Assembly: GCF_902859825.1 (NCBI RefSeq)
Contig: NZ_CADIKB010000010.1
Coordinates: forward strand, 62,001 to 126,000
DNA: 64,000 nt
Reading direction: 5' to 3'
Source: Paraburkholderia phenoliruptrix
Lineage (GTDB): Bacteria > Pseudomonadota > Gammaproteobacteria > Burkholderiales > Burkholderiaceae
Position numbers and translations under genes: made by a program. Positions 18,817-27,676 of this stretch are shown piece by piece. The number at the start of each line of letters is the position of its first letter. The first letter of the stretch is position 1. The notes beneath the pieces were generated by a model that was not told the origin of the DNA, ran no database searches, and saw nothing but the letters and a program-made list of their open reading frames with translations.

Positions 18817-19301
18817 TGTTTTTATGCCAAAAGCAGGCCCCGTGCGACGGCGCGCTCTTTCAGCGCGTCGGGCGTCTCACAAGGCTTTGGAATAGTGGAT
18901 GGATGCTGCGGCTGCGGCCCGCATTGGGCGCTGGCATGCCGCTTTCACCGGCTCGGGCAGGAAGGCTCGCCCGATGCAGTAAAAATGACTCCGGCGGCAC
19001 GGCGGAGTTCCGCTTCTCGCGCCGCGAAAGTCAGCGATTATATTTCTTTCTGTGACAAGTCTGTTTTCAGTCGCACACTCGCAGACGCCGCCCCGTGGGA
19101 ACACAAGCGGAATAGGCGTTTAAAGACAGTGGAGATTTCGCAACGTTTTGACATATCCACGCGGTCCCCAATGGACGGACGCGTTGCGGCGTGTGAGGAT
19201 TTCCGTCAAGCGCGCCGGGTTTTCAGAAGCGCGCTGTCGTAGAGTCAAGAAGAAGGCGTCAGATCGAGTTAGGCCCATTGCTCGAGTGCAGGGGGATCGT
19301 C
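18817..19301. other. 485-nt intergenic region before a porin
   Basis: This is a divergent region between opgC and the porin gene. Short frames here do not look like proteins. TTGACA occurs at 19148-19153 but without a convincing -10 partner. The long leader leaves room for post-transcriptional control of the porin, but I can point to no specific structure. Confidence 0.4.
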
Positions 19302-20462
19302 ATGAACAAGCAAGTGTTCGCGCTGGCTGTTTCTGTCGCTGTGTTCGCCGTCTCCGGCGCCCCGGCCTCGGCGCAGACGAGCGTCACGCTGTACGGCGTG
19401 CTCGACGAAGGCATCAACTACACCAATAACGCGGGCCGCGGACATGTCTACGAGCTGGCGAGCGGTGACGCGCAAGGCAGCCGCTGGGGACTCAAGGGCG
19501 CCGAGGAACTGGGCGGCGGCCTGAAGGCGATTTTCCAGCTCGAAAACGGTTTCGATGTGAGTTCAGGGCGTCTCAATCAGGGCGGCCGGATGTTCGGGCG
19601 TCAGGCGTTTGTCGGCTTGAGCGCGGAGCGCTATGGCGTATTGACCTTTGGGCGGCAATACGATTCAGTGGTCGATTATCTCGCGCAAAGCACGGCGAAT
19701 GGGAATTGGGCCGGTGCGCTGTTCTCCCATCCGTATGACAACGACAATACGGATAATTCGTTTCGGCTCGATAACACCGTTAAATACACGAGCCCCTCGA
19801 TTAGCGGATTTCAATTCGGCGGCACATACAGCTTCAGCAACGACACGAATTTTGGCAATAACCGCGCCTATAGCGTAGGCGGGCAGTATGCGTATGGCGG
19901 CCTGCTCGTCAGTGCCGCCTATTTGCAGGCGAATAATCCGGGTAATGGCGCAAACGGCGCGATTACGGCTAGCGACGCGAGCTTTGTCGCGGCCCGCATG
20001 CGCGTATTCGGCGGCGGCATTACCTATAGTTTCGGGCCGGCCACGGCGGGCTTTGTGTACAGCAACTCGAACTATCTGAATCCGACCGGCAACGGTTATC
20101 TCGGCACCACGCCGCTCGTGCCGCCCGGCGTGTTGTTGAACTCGTTGAAATATCAGAACTTCGAGCTGAACGGCAAGTATCAGATTTCGCCGATGCTGTT
20201 CGTCGGCGCGCAATATGTGTACACCATCGAAAATTACGATGCGTCGGGCGGCGGCGTCAAACCGAAGATTCACTCGTTCGGATTGATGGCGGATTACAAC
20301 CTGTCCAAACGGACCGACGTCTACATCCAGGGCGAATATCAGCAGGTGACAGGCGACTCGACGTATTCGATACTCGATGAAGCGTTTATACCCGGCGCGC
20401 AGTCGCCGTCATCGACATCGAAGCAGGTGGTGGTGCGCGCCGCGATCCGGCATAAGTTCTGA
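19302..20462 (+). CDS. Gram-negative porin (Burkholderia OmpC-like, trimeric)
   Basis: The 386-residue outer-membrane porin starts at ATG 19302 with a Sec signal (about 1-22, cleavage after ASA) and the mature start QTSVTLYGVLDEG. Family motifs include GSRWGLKGAEELGGGLKAIF (about 60) and FGRQAFVGLS (about 105). It ends with the aromatic-terminated strand IRHKF required for outer-membrane insertion. It forms a 16-stranded channel for small hydrophilic solutes. It stands alone with a long upstream leader. Confidence 0.93.
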   Translation: MNKQVFALAVSVAVFAVSGAPASAQTSVTLYGVLDEGINYTNNAGRGHVYELASGDAQGSRWGLKGAEELGGGLKAIFQLENGFDVSSGRLNQGGRMFGRQAFVGLSAERYGVLTFGRQYDSVVDYLAQSTANGNWAGALFSHPYDNDNTDNSFRLDNTVKYTSPSISGFQFGGTYSFSNDTNFGNNRAYSVGGQYAYGGLLVSAAYLQANNPGNGANGAITASDASFVAARMRVFGGGITYSFGPATAGFVYSNSNYLNPTGNGYLGTTPLVPPGVLLNSLKYQNFELNGKYQISPMLFVGAQYVYTIENYDASGGGVKPKIHSFGLMADYNLSKRTDVYIQGEYQQVTGDSTYSILDEAFIPGAQSPSSTSKQVVVRAAIRHKF

Positions 20463-20504
20463 CGCGCCGCGCCGTTGGCTGCATGAATAAAGCCAGGCTG
20501 AAGG

Positions 20505-20885
20505 TCAAGCCGTCAGAAGGTTTTGAACCAGAATACCGACCATCACGCCGGCGGGAATGCCGAACGTCCTGCCGCGCAGCGTGGCGCTCAGGTCTTCGTC
20601 CAGAACGAAGCTGCTGCGGCGCTCGCGCCAGACCGTTTTATATAGAAGCGGCCTCGCGTCGGCGATAAAGAGCGAAATGACCACCGTCGCAATAACCTGT
20701 TGGGGCGCGTGCAGCTTCGCCATGACGGGCAAGAATTCGCCGCTGATGCAAAACAGCACCATGATCGCGGTGGCGACCACGGCGCCAAAGAAAAAACCGC
20801 CCATGAAGCGGTTGGCTGATGTAAGAGAATCCACGTGAGCCTCGACTTCTTCATCACCCGGATGCGGGTTGATGAAGCAAAACAT
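20505..20885 (-). CDS. Small hypothetical membrane protein
   Basis: The 126-residue protein has three likely transmembrane helices (about 27-50, 62-75 and 106-125). A basic loop (YKTVWRERRSS, about 81-91) lies between the second and third. I recognise no family. The start at 20885 lacks a strong ribosome-binding site. It is convergent with the porin gene, 42 nt from its stop. Hydropathy and a clean frame suggest a real gene, but it could be over-called. Confidence 0.55.
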   Translation of the reverse strand: MFCFINPHPGDEEVEAHVDSLTSANRFMGGFFFGAVVATAIMVLFCISGEFLPVMAKLHAPQQVIATVVISLFIADARPLLYKTVWRERRSSFVLDEDLSATLRGRTFGIPAGVMVGILVQNLLTA

Positions 20886-21171
20886 GCTGAAGAGAAGGTG
20901 TTCCGTTGAGCTGCCCGGCGGGGCCGCGCCGGGTCGGGCGTGGCGCGCGGCCGGTCAATCTCGGCAGAGGCCTAAGAATATTTTCTTTGCGTGCTTCGAC
21001 CTATCGTCCGTTTCCTAAAGAGGCTTCGGAAAAATCCTAAAGCGTGACGGCGGCGCGGCGCGCCGGCGCTGAACTCCCGAGGAAGCAGCGGCTCAAACCG
21101 GTCGCTCAGCACTTTCCATGCTGGGCGTTCCCCTCGCCGTACATGAGCCTGGCTTCTTTCACGGAGATTTC

Positions 21172-21588
21172 ATGAGTAATCGCGCGACGCAGATCCTTCC
21201 TCATCATCGCTATGTCCATTCGCTCGGTGCGCCGCTTGCGTGCGTGCAAGGCACGATCACCAAGGTGTTCGCGAGCCCGGACAACCACCACGGCGCAAAC
21301 CATCAGCACCTGATCGTCCGGATCGACAAGGTTTTGAAGCTGGAAGGCGGCACGCAAAACCTCGTCGGCACGGACGTATTCGTTGCCGTGCGATTCGGCG
21401 ACAACGAAGGCCTCGCCGAGGAGATTCCGGGCCTGCAAGCCGGCCAGCCGATCGAGGTGCAGGGCGAATACATTCCCGAAGCGAGCGCCTATCCCACCAG
21501 CGATAACTCCAACCCCGTTCTGCCGGTGCTGCACTTTACCCATCATCCCGTGGGCTATGTGCGATATGCCGGGCAGTACTACAGCTAG
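21172..21588 (+). CDS. DUF3465-like small protein, OB-fold-like
   Basis: The 138-residue protein starts at ATG 21172, preceded by GGAG. Its layout matches DUF3465-type proteins: GTITKVFASPDNHHGANHQH (about 27-46), a GQPIEVQGEYIPE strand (about 101) and a closing HFTHHPVGYVRYAGQYY (about 121-137). The pattern is like small OB-fold nucleic-acid- or ligand-binding proteins, with several conserved histidines. No signal peptide is present with this start. Function is unknown and neighbours are unrelated. Confidence 0.65.
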   Translation: MSNRATQILPHHRYVHSLGAPLACVQGTITKVFASPDNHHGANHQHLIVRIDKVLKLEGGTQNLVGTDVFVAVRFGDNEGLAEEIPGLQAGQPIEVQGEYIPEASAYPTSDNSNPVLPVLHFTHHPVGYVRYAGQYYS

Positions 21589-22056
21589 CGCTCGCTAGCC
21601 CGGCGCGCCGCATCGCGTTTTTCGAATCGCTGGTTCAAGCGTTGGTTCAAGCGCCGGTTCAAGCGCCGGTTCAAGCGCCGGTTCAAGTTTTTGCGTCGGC
21701 GTGCCGTTAAGCAGATGGCGTCGATGGCCCGGCCCGTGGGGCCGGTGCTTTGGCACAGGGTTGTGCGCGCAACCGGCGAGCAAGGCTGTGCGTAAAGTTT
21801 GTATCAGACTGTGTGGCGCGCCGCGTTTTTTGTGAAACCCACTTTACAATCCGGCTGGAAATTTAAGCGCAATCGGGCCGCGTCGGCGGAAAAAACGGCT
21901 GCCTCAAGCGCCTGAATCCGCCGCCACGCGAACCGCGCTCGCCGCTCCGCTCACGCGAGGAAGGCGAGCGCGTCGGCGAATTCGCATGGCGAGGTGGGCA
22001 GGCAGCAGGCAGCATGGCGGCGTCCGGGCCGCCTATAGGACAAGCAGGAGTCGAAC
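21589..22056. other. 468-nt intergenic region with tandem repeats
   Basis: It contains the 12-nt repeats at 21632-21687 and otherwise little. A reverse frame (21595-21783) reads as a lipobox-like LLAGCAHN followed by the repeat-encoded EPAL units. It has only a TTG start and no clear ribosome-binding site, so I do not call it a gene. Confidence 0.4.
21632..21687. repeat. 12-nt tandem repeat, about 4.7 units
   Basis: The unit GGTTCAAGCGCC is repeated head to tail, with one variant first unit (ending GTT) and a partial last unit. The length is a multiple of three, so copy-number change would not shift a frame. It lies just after the DUF3465-like gene. Confidence 0.9.
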
Positions 22057-22989
22057 ATGATGGGAAAGCGTTTCGACAGGGCAATGGCGATGAGCGTCGC
22101 CGGCGCCTGGCTCGCGCTTGCGATGAGCGGTTGCGCCAGCGTCGCGCAACAAGGTGAGCAGACCGGCGCGGCTGCAGCGTCGGGCGCAACAGTGGCGGGC
22201 GCCGGCGGCCTGCAAGCCACAGGCGCAATGTCGGCGTCGGCGAATCAGCCGAACCCCGGCGGCGCGGCCGAGGCTGTGCCGCTCAGGAAAGCCCCGCCGC
22301 TCGTCTATCGCGTGAAGCGCGGCGACACGCTCGCGCGCATCGCGCAGCATCATCATTGCAGCGTCAAGCAGTTGCAGGCGTGGAACGGCCTGAAGGCGTC
22401 CTCGCGCCTGAAGAACGGCCAGGTGTTGCGCGTCGCATCGCCGGAAACCGTGCGGGCGGTCAACGCGGCAGCGGCTGCCGCCAAAGCGGCCGCTGCGGCG
22501 TCGGGCGCGCCGGGCTCGCAGGGAGTGGCGGCAACAGGATCGGCAGCCCCGGCTTTGGCCGCGCCCAGTTCCGCCGAAGCGCGCGAGGTCGCGCAACAAA
22601 CGCTGCGCCATGCAAACGGTCTGTCGCTCGCCTGGCCCGCGGGCGGCCGGGTCGTCGAGGCATTCCAGCCGGGCGAGACGCGCGGCATCGAGATCGGCGG
22701 CAAGCCGGGCGACCCGGTGCGTGCGGCCGCCGACGGCAAGGTCATGTACGCCGGCACGGGCTTGAACAGCTACGGCAGTCTCATCATCGTGCAGCACAAC
22801 AAGGACTTTCTGACCGCGTATTCGCATAACCGCAAGCTGCTCGTCAAAACCGGCGAAATCGTCCGGCAAGGCCAGCAGATAGCGGAGATGGGCGACGAAA
22901 ACAACTCGCGCGTGTCGGTCGGCTTCGAATTGCGCCGCGACGGCAAACCGGTGGACCCGATGCCGTATCTGCCGCAAGGACGCGGCTAA
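22057..22989 (+). CDS. NlpD-like LysM/M23 lipoprotein (probable amidase activator)
   Basis: The 310-residue outer-membrane lipoprotein has a signal peptide with lipobox AMSGC (Cys about residue 27) and an Ala/Gly-rich linker. A LysM peptidoglycan-binding domain follows (about 87-130, YRVKRGDTLARIAQHH). The C-terminal M23/LytM domain (about 190-305) lacks the zinc ligands: GIEIG replaces HxGxD and VGFELR replaces HLHFE. It is therefore probably not a peptidase but an activator of cell-wall amidases in daughter-cell separation, like NlpD or EnvC. No rpoS or pcm neighbour is present, so it is likely a second copy rather than the canonical nlpD. Confidence 0.85.
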   Translation: MMGKRFDRAMAMSVAGAWLALAMSGCASVAQQGEQTGAAAASGATVAGAGGLQATGAMSASANQPNPGGAAEAVPLRKAPPLVYRVKRGDTLARIAQHHHCSVKQLQAWNGLKASSRLKNGQVLRVASPETVRAVNAAAAAAKAAAAASGAPGSQGVAATGSAAPALAAPSSAEAREVAQQTLRHANGLSLAWPAGGRVVEAFQPGETRGIEIGGKPGDPVRAAADGKVMYAGTGLNSYGSLIIVQHNKDFLTAYSHNRKLLVKTGEIVRQGQQIAEMGDENNSRVSVGFELRRDGKPVDPMPYLPQGRG

Positions 22990-23010
22990 CAGCCTGCGGC
23001 CGGGACGGCT

Positions 23011-23829
23011 TCAGTCGAGCCACCTCAGCGCCGCCGCGACAATCGCCTCGGGCGCGTCTTCCTGCATCAGATGACCCGCGCGCGGCACAGCCTGAAAACG
23101 CGCCTCCGGAATCAGCCGGGCGAGACGCGTGCCGCGCTCGAGCGGAATCCACTGATCCTCTTCGCCCCACAGAATCTGCGTGGGACAGCGCAGCTGCGCA
23201 TAGCGCGGTTCGACCTCGTCGGTATAACGTTGGTCCATTTGCGCGATCTGCCGGTAAAACGCGGCCTGTCCCGTTGCGCCGAGCCATGGCGTGACGTAGG
23301 GCGCGAGTTCCCCGGGGGTGATGTCGCGCGCAATGGCACCCCGCACATAGGCCTTCACCACGGCCTCGTGGATGTAAGGCGGCAAGCCCGCAAATGCATC
23401 GCCGTGGCGGCGCACATGCTGCACGAACGGCGAGCCCCAAGGCGCCAGCGCGACCGGGTCGATCAGCGTGAGACTGCGATAGTCGCAGCCCTCGATAAGA
23501 TGCGCGCGCAACGATGTCGCGCCGCCGAAGTCATGCGCGATGACATCCGGGCTCTTCAATTGCCAATGCTCAAGCAGCTCGGCAAGCAGGACGTTCTGCA
23601 CGCCGAGCGACACGTCCTGGCCGTCGCCCATCTGCGACTGGCCATAGCCGAGCAGATCGTAGTAATGCACCGTGCGAATCTGCGCGAGATGCGGCGCAAT
23701 GCGATGCCACACATAGGACGAGAACGGCGTGCCATGGACGAGGACGAGCGGCGGTCCGGTTCCCGTCACATTGAAGCGCACGGTTTGATCGCGGAACGTG
23801 TAGGTTTCGGGAAGCGGCCAGTCGGTCAT
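23011..23829 (-). CDS. Haloalkane-dehalogenase-like alpha/beta hydrolase
   Basis: The 272-residue cytosolic protein has the alpha/beta hydrolase fold. The oxyanion motif is LVHGTPFSSYVW (about 30-41). The nucleophile elbow VIAHDFGGATS (about 95-105) carries Asp rather than Ser, as in haloalkane dehalogenases and epoxide hydrolases. WGEEDQWIP (about 222) supplies the acid region and AGHLMQEDAPE (about 252) the catalytic His. It could therefore hydrolyse haloalkanes, epoxides or fluoroacids. Neighbours do not narrow the substrate. Confidence 0.85.
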   Translation of the reverse strand: MTDWPLPETYTFRDQTVRFNVTGTGPPLVLVHGTPFSSYVWHRIAPHLAQIRTVHYYDLLGYGQSQMGDGQDVSLGVQNVLLAELLEHWQLKSPDVIAHDFGGATSLRAHLIEGCDYRSLTLIDPVALAPWGSPFVQHVRRHGDAFAGLPPYIHEAVVKAYVRGAIARDITPGELAPYVTPWLGATGQAAFYRQIAQMDQRYTDEVEPRYAQLRCPTQILWGEEDQWIPLERGTRLARLIPEARFQAVPRAGHLMQEDAPEAIVAAALRWLD

Positions 23830-24228
23830 GGCAATGAGCGGCGGTGACGAGGTCCCTTTACCTTAGCAGGGCTTGCGCGCGCCTGCATGACGGTTTCGCG
23901 TGGTGCGTCGGGGGCGCCGCGCGCGCATTGAAAGGCGATGGCGGCATGCGACAGCGCGCGTCCCGCAAAAGCTCACCTTTGATTTGCTCAGCAAAACCAG
24001 GCAATTCGCGCGATCGGACGATTCGGCGCGCGCAGTGCGCTGCGCTCGCGCACCTTCCGCACCGATCATTTTTACAAATCCAGCATGAATCGCCGTCAAA
24101 CACGGCGATTTTGGAACAGCATGGTCGGGAAAGCCTGGTAATCCTCTGTAAATCGACACAGACCGCGACTTAATCAGCGTGCTCCTTAACGGTGAGGAAA
24201 TCCGGGAGCCGCCGCGGCCTGCGTCGGC
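23830..24228. other. 399-nt intergenic region
   Basis: A short hairpin (AATCGCCG at 24088-24095 with CGGCGATT at 24103-24110, 7-nt loop) is followed by only a few Ts and may be a weak terminator or processing signal. The small frames here read as Arg/Ala-rich noise. Nothing else is recognisable. Confidence 0.4.
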
Positions 24229-24627
24229 TTACCTGGTCTGTACGCTGCGCAGCACCTGCGAGACCTGTCCATGCAGATGCAGAATGCCCGGATCGGCCTG
24301 CAACAGCGGCAAATAACGCGGCAGAAAGCTGTTGTTCGGCTGATCGGCGGAAAAGAGGCCGGTGACGGCTTCCGCTGCGGCAAGCCGGTCGGCGGCATCG
24401 GCTTCCTTGTCGTCGAGTATTTCGTCGACATTTGCGATGACCGTCGACAGCGGCGTGAGCCAGCGAAACCCCGAACCGTTGATCAGCACCTGCAGAAACG
24501 CCGCGGGCGTAACCGGGCCGAATTCTTTTTCATACGCCGCGCGCTCGTGGTCGAGTATCGCCTTATGCAGCGCGAGCAGCGGCTTGCGGATGTCCGAGAG
24601 GAACTGGGTGCATTGCGGGTCGTTCAT
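24229..24627 (-). CDS. Conserved hypothetical cytosolic protein
   Basis: The 132-residue protein starts at ATG 24627, with AAGGAG 9 nt upstream. A much longer version of this frame extends to 25506 but runs antisense to the iron-sulphur subunit gene and is rejected. The product is helical and charged, with no signal or membrane segment. Features include LHKAILDHERAAYEKEFGPV (about 20-39) and INGSGFRWLTPLSTVIANVDE (about 49-69). I do not recognise a named family, though it looks like a conserved proteobacterial domain. It is divergent from the molybdenum hydroxylase operon. Confidence 0.7.
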   Translation of the reverse strand: MNDPQCTQFLSDIRKPLLALHKAILDHERAAYEKEFGPVTPAAFLQVLINGSGFRWLTPLSTVIANVDEILDDKEADAADRLAAAEAVTGLFSADQPNNSFLPRYLPLLQADPGILHLHGQVSQVLRSVQTR

Positions 24628-24954
24628 GATGCGTCTCCTTCGGATGTCGGTGCGGGATGTCAGTGCGGTCGGGTCCATGCTAGCAAAAATGCGCGCCGTG
24701 AGCCGCCCCGGGTGCCTCTCGCAACAGGGTGTGCACGCTGCAGGCGAATTTTTCGATGCACGGCTACAATCGCCGGACCCCACAGCACAGTTGCGCCATG
24801 CCTGAGGCGCACGAAGGCAGCGGCATTTTTGCCGAGCCGCGCATCGGCATCGCGTATTAGTCCGGACACTTGAATAAACGCGGCACGTCCTTGCGTTTTG
24901 CTCGGTGAGCCGGTCTAAACAGGCTGATAAAGATAACCCCACAAGGAACCGCTC
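24628..24954. other. 327-nt intergenic region
   Basis: This region separates the divergent hypothetical gene and the molybdenum hydroxylase operon and must hold both promoters. No conserved operator, repeat or RNA structure is apparent to me. Confidence 0.4.
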
Positions 24955-25410
24955 ATGACAACGTTCAACATCAACGGCGAGAACCACACTGTCGACGCAC
25001 CGCCTGACATGCCTCTGTTGTGGGTCTTGCGCGATCTCGTCGGCTTGACGGGAACGAAGTTCGGTTGCGGTATTGCGCAATGCGGCGCATGCACGGTGCA
25101 TCTGGACGGCGTCGCGGTGCGTTCGTGCGTGCTGCCGGCGGCCGCTGTCGGCGACAAGAAGATCACCACAATCGAAGCAGTCGGCAACACGCCGGCCGGC
25201 CAGAAAGTGCAGCAGGCATGGCGTCAACTGGACGTCGTGCAATGCGGCTACTGCCAGTCGGGCCAGGTGATGTCGGCGGCCTCGCTGATTGCAAGCAACC
25301 CCAATCCCAGCGATGCGGACATCGACGCCGCCATGGCCGGCAACATCTGCCGCTGCGGCACCTACAACCGCATCCGCGCGGCGATCAAACACGCGGCAAA
25401 GGGAGTCTGA
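24955..25410 (+). CDS. (2Fe-2S) subunit of xanthine-oxidase-family oxidoreductase (IorA-like)
   Basis: The 151-residue small subunit binds two [2Fe-2S] clusters. The plant-type ferredoxin motif is [15 protein letters not shown] (about 41-55) with a further Cys at about 62. The second cluster motif is CGYCQSGQ (about 99) with [12 protein letters not shown] (about 131-142). It passes electrons from the molybdenum site of the large subunit encoded next (1-nt gap) to the cytochrome c encoded third. Similar subunits occur in isoquinoline 1-oxidoreductase and membrane-bound aldehyde dehydrogenase. Confidence 0.93.
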   Translation: MTTFNINGENHTVDAPPDMPLLWVLRDLVGLTGTKFGCGIAQCGACTVHLDGVAVRSCVLPAAAVGDKKITTIEAVGNTPAGQKVQQAWRQLDVVQCGYCQSGQVMSAASLIASNPNPSDADIDAAMAGNICRCGTYNRIRAAIKHAAKGV

Positions 25411-25411
25411 C

Positions 25412-27664
25412 ATGTCGCAAGGATTGCTCGATGCACACAAGGGCGCGAAGCGCCCGCAAGCCGATGCAAACGAAACGCGCGGCCTGTCGCGTCGCACGTT
25501 TCTCAAGTTCGGCGTGAGCGTGGGCGCCGCGGCGGGCGGCGGCCTGCTGCTCGGCTTCAGCTTGCCCGCGATCAGCCAGGATCAGAAGACCGGTAAGTCG
25601 GTGATCGGCGGCGACGCGAACGAGGTGCCTCAGAATGGCGTCTTCGCGCCGAACGCATTCATCCAGATCGACACGGCGGGCAAGGTCACGCTCGTCGTTC
25701 CGAAGGTCGAAATGGGGCAGGGCGTCTATACATCGATTCCGATGCTGATTGCAGAAGAACTCGAAGTACCGCTCGACACCGTCACGCTCGACCACGCGCC
25801 GCCGGATGAAAAGCTCTTCACCGACCCGCTGCTCGGCGGCCAGCTCACCGGCGGTTCGACGTCGATCCGCTATGCATGGGAGCCGATGCGCCGCGCCGGC
25901 GCGACAGCACGCACGCTGCTCGTGGCCGCAGCCGCGCAGCAATGGCAGGTAGATGCCGCGAGTTGCCATGCGCAAAACGGCCAGGTCATTCATGCGGCGA
26001 GCAATCGCAGCATCGGCTATGGCCAACTCGTGGAGGCGGCCGCGAAGCTGCCCGCGCCGCAGAACGTGCCGCTCAAGGACCCGAAAGACTTCAGGATCGT
26101 CGGCACGGCAGTCAAGCGCCTCGATTCGCCGGAGAAAGTGGACGGCACGGCCCAGTTCGGGCTCGACGTGCGCGTGCCCGACATGGTCTATGCGGCCATC
26201 GCGAACTGTCCGGTTTTCGGCGGCACGCTCGCGAGCGTCGACGATACGCACGCGAAGACGATTCCCGGCGTGCGTCAGGTCGTGAAGATCGACAACGCCG
26301 TCGCGGTGATCGGCGACCACACGTGGGCGGCCAAACGCGGGCTGCAGGCGCTCGAGATCAAGTGGAACGAAGGGGCCGGCGCGAAGCTGTCGATGAAGCA
26401 GATCGTCGACGACCTCGCCCACGCGTCCGAGCGCAACGGCGCGGTCGCGCGCAAGGGCGGCAACGTGGTGCAAGGCTTTGCCAACGCCAAAACGCGCGTC
26501 GATGCGATTTATCAGCAGCCGTTTCTCGCCCACGCCACGATGGAGCCGATCAACTGCACGGTGCACGTGCGCGCGGACAGCTGCGAAGTCTGGCTCGGCA
26601 CGCAGGTGCCCACGCGCGTGCGCGACGCCGCAATGGCCGCGACCGGCTTGCCCGCCGACAAGATCGTCGTGCATAACCATCTGATCGGCGGCGGCTTCGG
26701 GCGGCGGCTCGAATTCGACATGGTCACGCAGGCAGTCAAGATCGGCAAGCAGGTGTCGACGCCCGTCAAAGTGCTGTGGACGCGCGAAGAAGACATCCAG
26801 CACGACATGTACCGCCCTTACTATTACGACAAGATCTCCGCCGGGCTCGACGCGAACGGCAAGCCGCTCGCGTGGCAGCATCGCATTGTGGGCTCGTCGA
26901 TCCTCGCGCGTTTCGCGCCGCCCGCATTCAAGAACGGGCTCGATCCCGACGCGGTCGAGGTCGCCTCCGACCTGCCATACGACCTGCCGAACCAGTTGGT
27001 CGACTACGTGCGCCAGGAACCGCATGCGATTCCCACCGCGTTCTGGCGCGGTGTCGGCCCCACGCGCAGCACCTTTGTGGTGGAGAGTTTTATCGACGAA
27101 CTCGCGGCCGAGGCCAAGGTCGACCCGGTCAAGTACCGGCGCGATCTGCTCGGCAAGACGCCGCGCGCGCTGAACGTGCTCAACACGGCGGCGCAGGCCG
27201 CCAATTGGGGCAGCGCCGTGCCGAAGGGGCAGGGGCGCGGCGTGTCGGTCATGCATGCGTTCGGCAGCTACTTTGCGATCATCGTCGACGTGGCGGTGGA
27301 TCAGGGCGAGGTGGCGGTCAAGCGCGTGGTGTGCGCGGTCGACTGCGGGATGGTCGTGAATCCGAACACGGTCGAGGCGCAGGTGCAGGGCGGCATCATC
27401 TTCGGCATCACCGGCGCGCTCTACAGCGAGATCACGATCAAGGACGGCCGCGTGCAGCAGAACAATTTCACCGACTACCGGATGCTGCGCATCGACCAGA
27501 CGCCGCTTATCGACGTGCATATCGTGAAGAGCAGCGAGGCGCCGGGCGGCATCGGCGAACCGGGCACGGCGGCGCTCGCGCCGGCGCTGACCAACGCGAT
27601 CTTCGCGGCCACCGGCAAGCGGCTGCGGCACTTGCCGGTCGGCAGCCAGTTGCAAACCGCTTAA
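25412..27664 (+). CDS. Molybdopterin-binding large subunit (isoquinoline 1-oxidoreductase beta / aldehyde dehydrogenase type)
   Basis: The 750-residue catalytic subunit begins at ATG 25412, 1 nt after the stop of the Fe-S subunit gene. It carries a twin-arginine signal (LSRRTFLKFGVSVG, about 25-38), so the folded cofactor-loaded enzyme is exported to the periplasm. Family motifs include GGGFGRR (about 429-435), GQGVYTSIPMLIAEEL (about 105) and GEPGTAALAPALTNAI (about 718). The substrate is unproven: isoquinoline and aldehydes are the best-known choices for three-component sets like this one. Electrons probably flow through the adjacent triheme cytochrome to the quinone pool or terminal oxidase. 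Confidence 0.92.
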   Translation: MSQGLLDAHKGAKRPQADANETRGLSRRTFLKFGVSVGAAAGGGLLLGFSLPAISQDQKTGKSVIGGDANEVPQNGVFAPNAFIQIDTAGKVTLVVPKVEMGQGVYTSIPMLIAEELEVPLDTVTLDHAPPDEKLFTDPLLGGQLTGGSTSIRYAWEPMRRAGATARTLLVAAAAQQWQVDAASCHAQNGQVIHAASNRSIGYGQLVEAAAKLPAPQNVPLKDPKDFRIVGTAVKRLDSPEKVDGTAQFGLDVRVPDMVYAAIANCPVFGGTLASVDDTHAKTIPGVRQVVKIDNAVAVIGDHTWAAKRGLQALEIKWNEGAGAKLSMKQIVDDLAHASERNGAVARKGGNVVQGFANAKTRVDAIYQQPFLAHATMEPINCTVHVRADSCEVWLGTQVPTRVRDAAMAATGLPADKIVVHNHLIGGGFGRRLEFDMVTQAVKIGKQVSTPVKVLWTREEDIQHDMYRPYYYDKISAGLDANGKPLAWQHRIVGSSILARFAPPAFKNGLDPDAVEVASDLPYDLPNQLVDYVRQEPHAIPTAFWRGVGPTRSTFVVESFIDELAAEAKVDPVKYRRDLLGKTPRALNVLNTAAQAANWGSAVPKGQGRGVSVMHAFGSYFAIIVDVAVDQGEVAVKRVVCAVDCGMVVNPNTVEAQVQGGIIFGITGALYSEITIKDGRVQQNNFTDYRMLRIDQTPLIDVHIVKSSEAPGGIGEPGTAALAPALTNAIFAATGKRLRHLPVGSQLQTA

Positions 27665-27676
27665 CGGGAGCCCGCC

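Noticed and set aside
21595..21783. A small lipoprotein gene with LLAGCAHN and EPAL repeats
   Set aside because: There is only a TTG start and no clear ribosome-binding site, and most of the frame is the tandem repeat.
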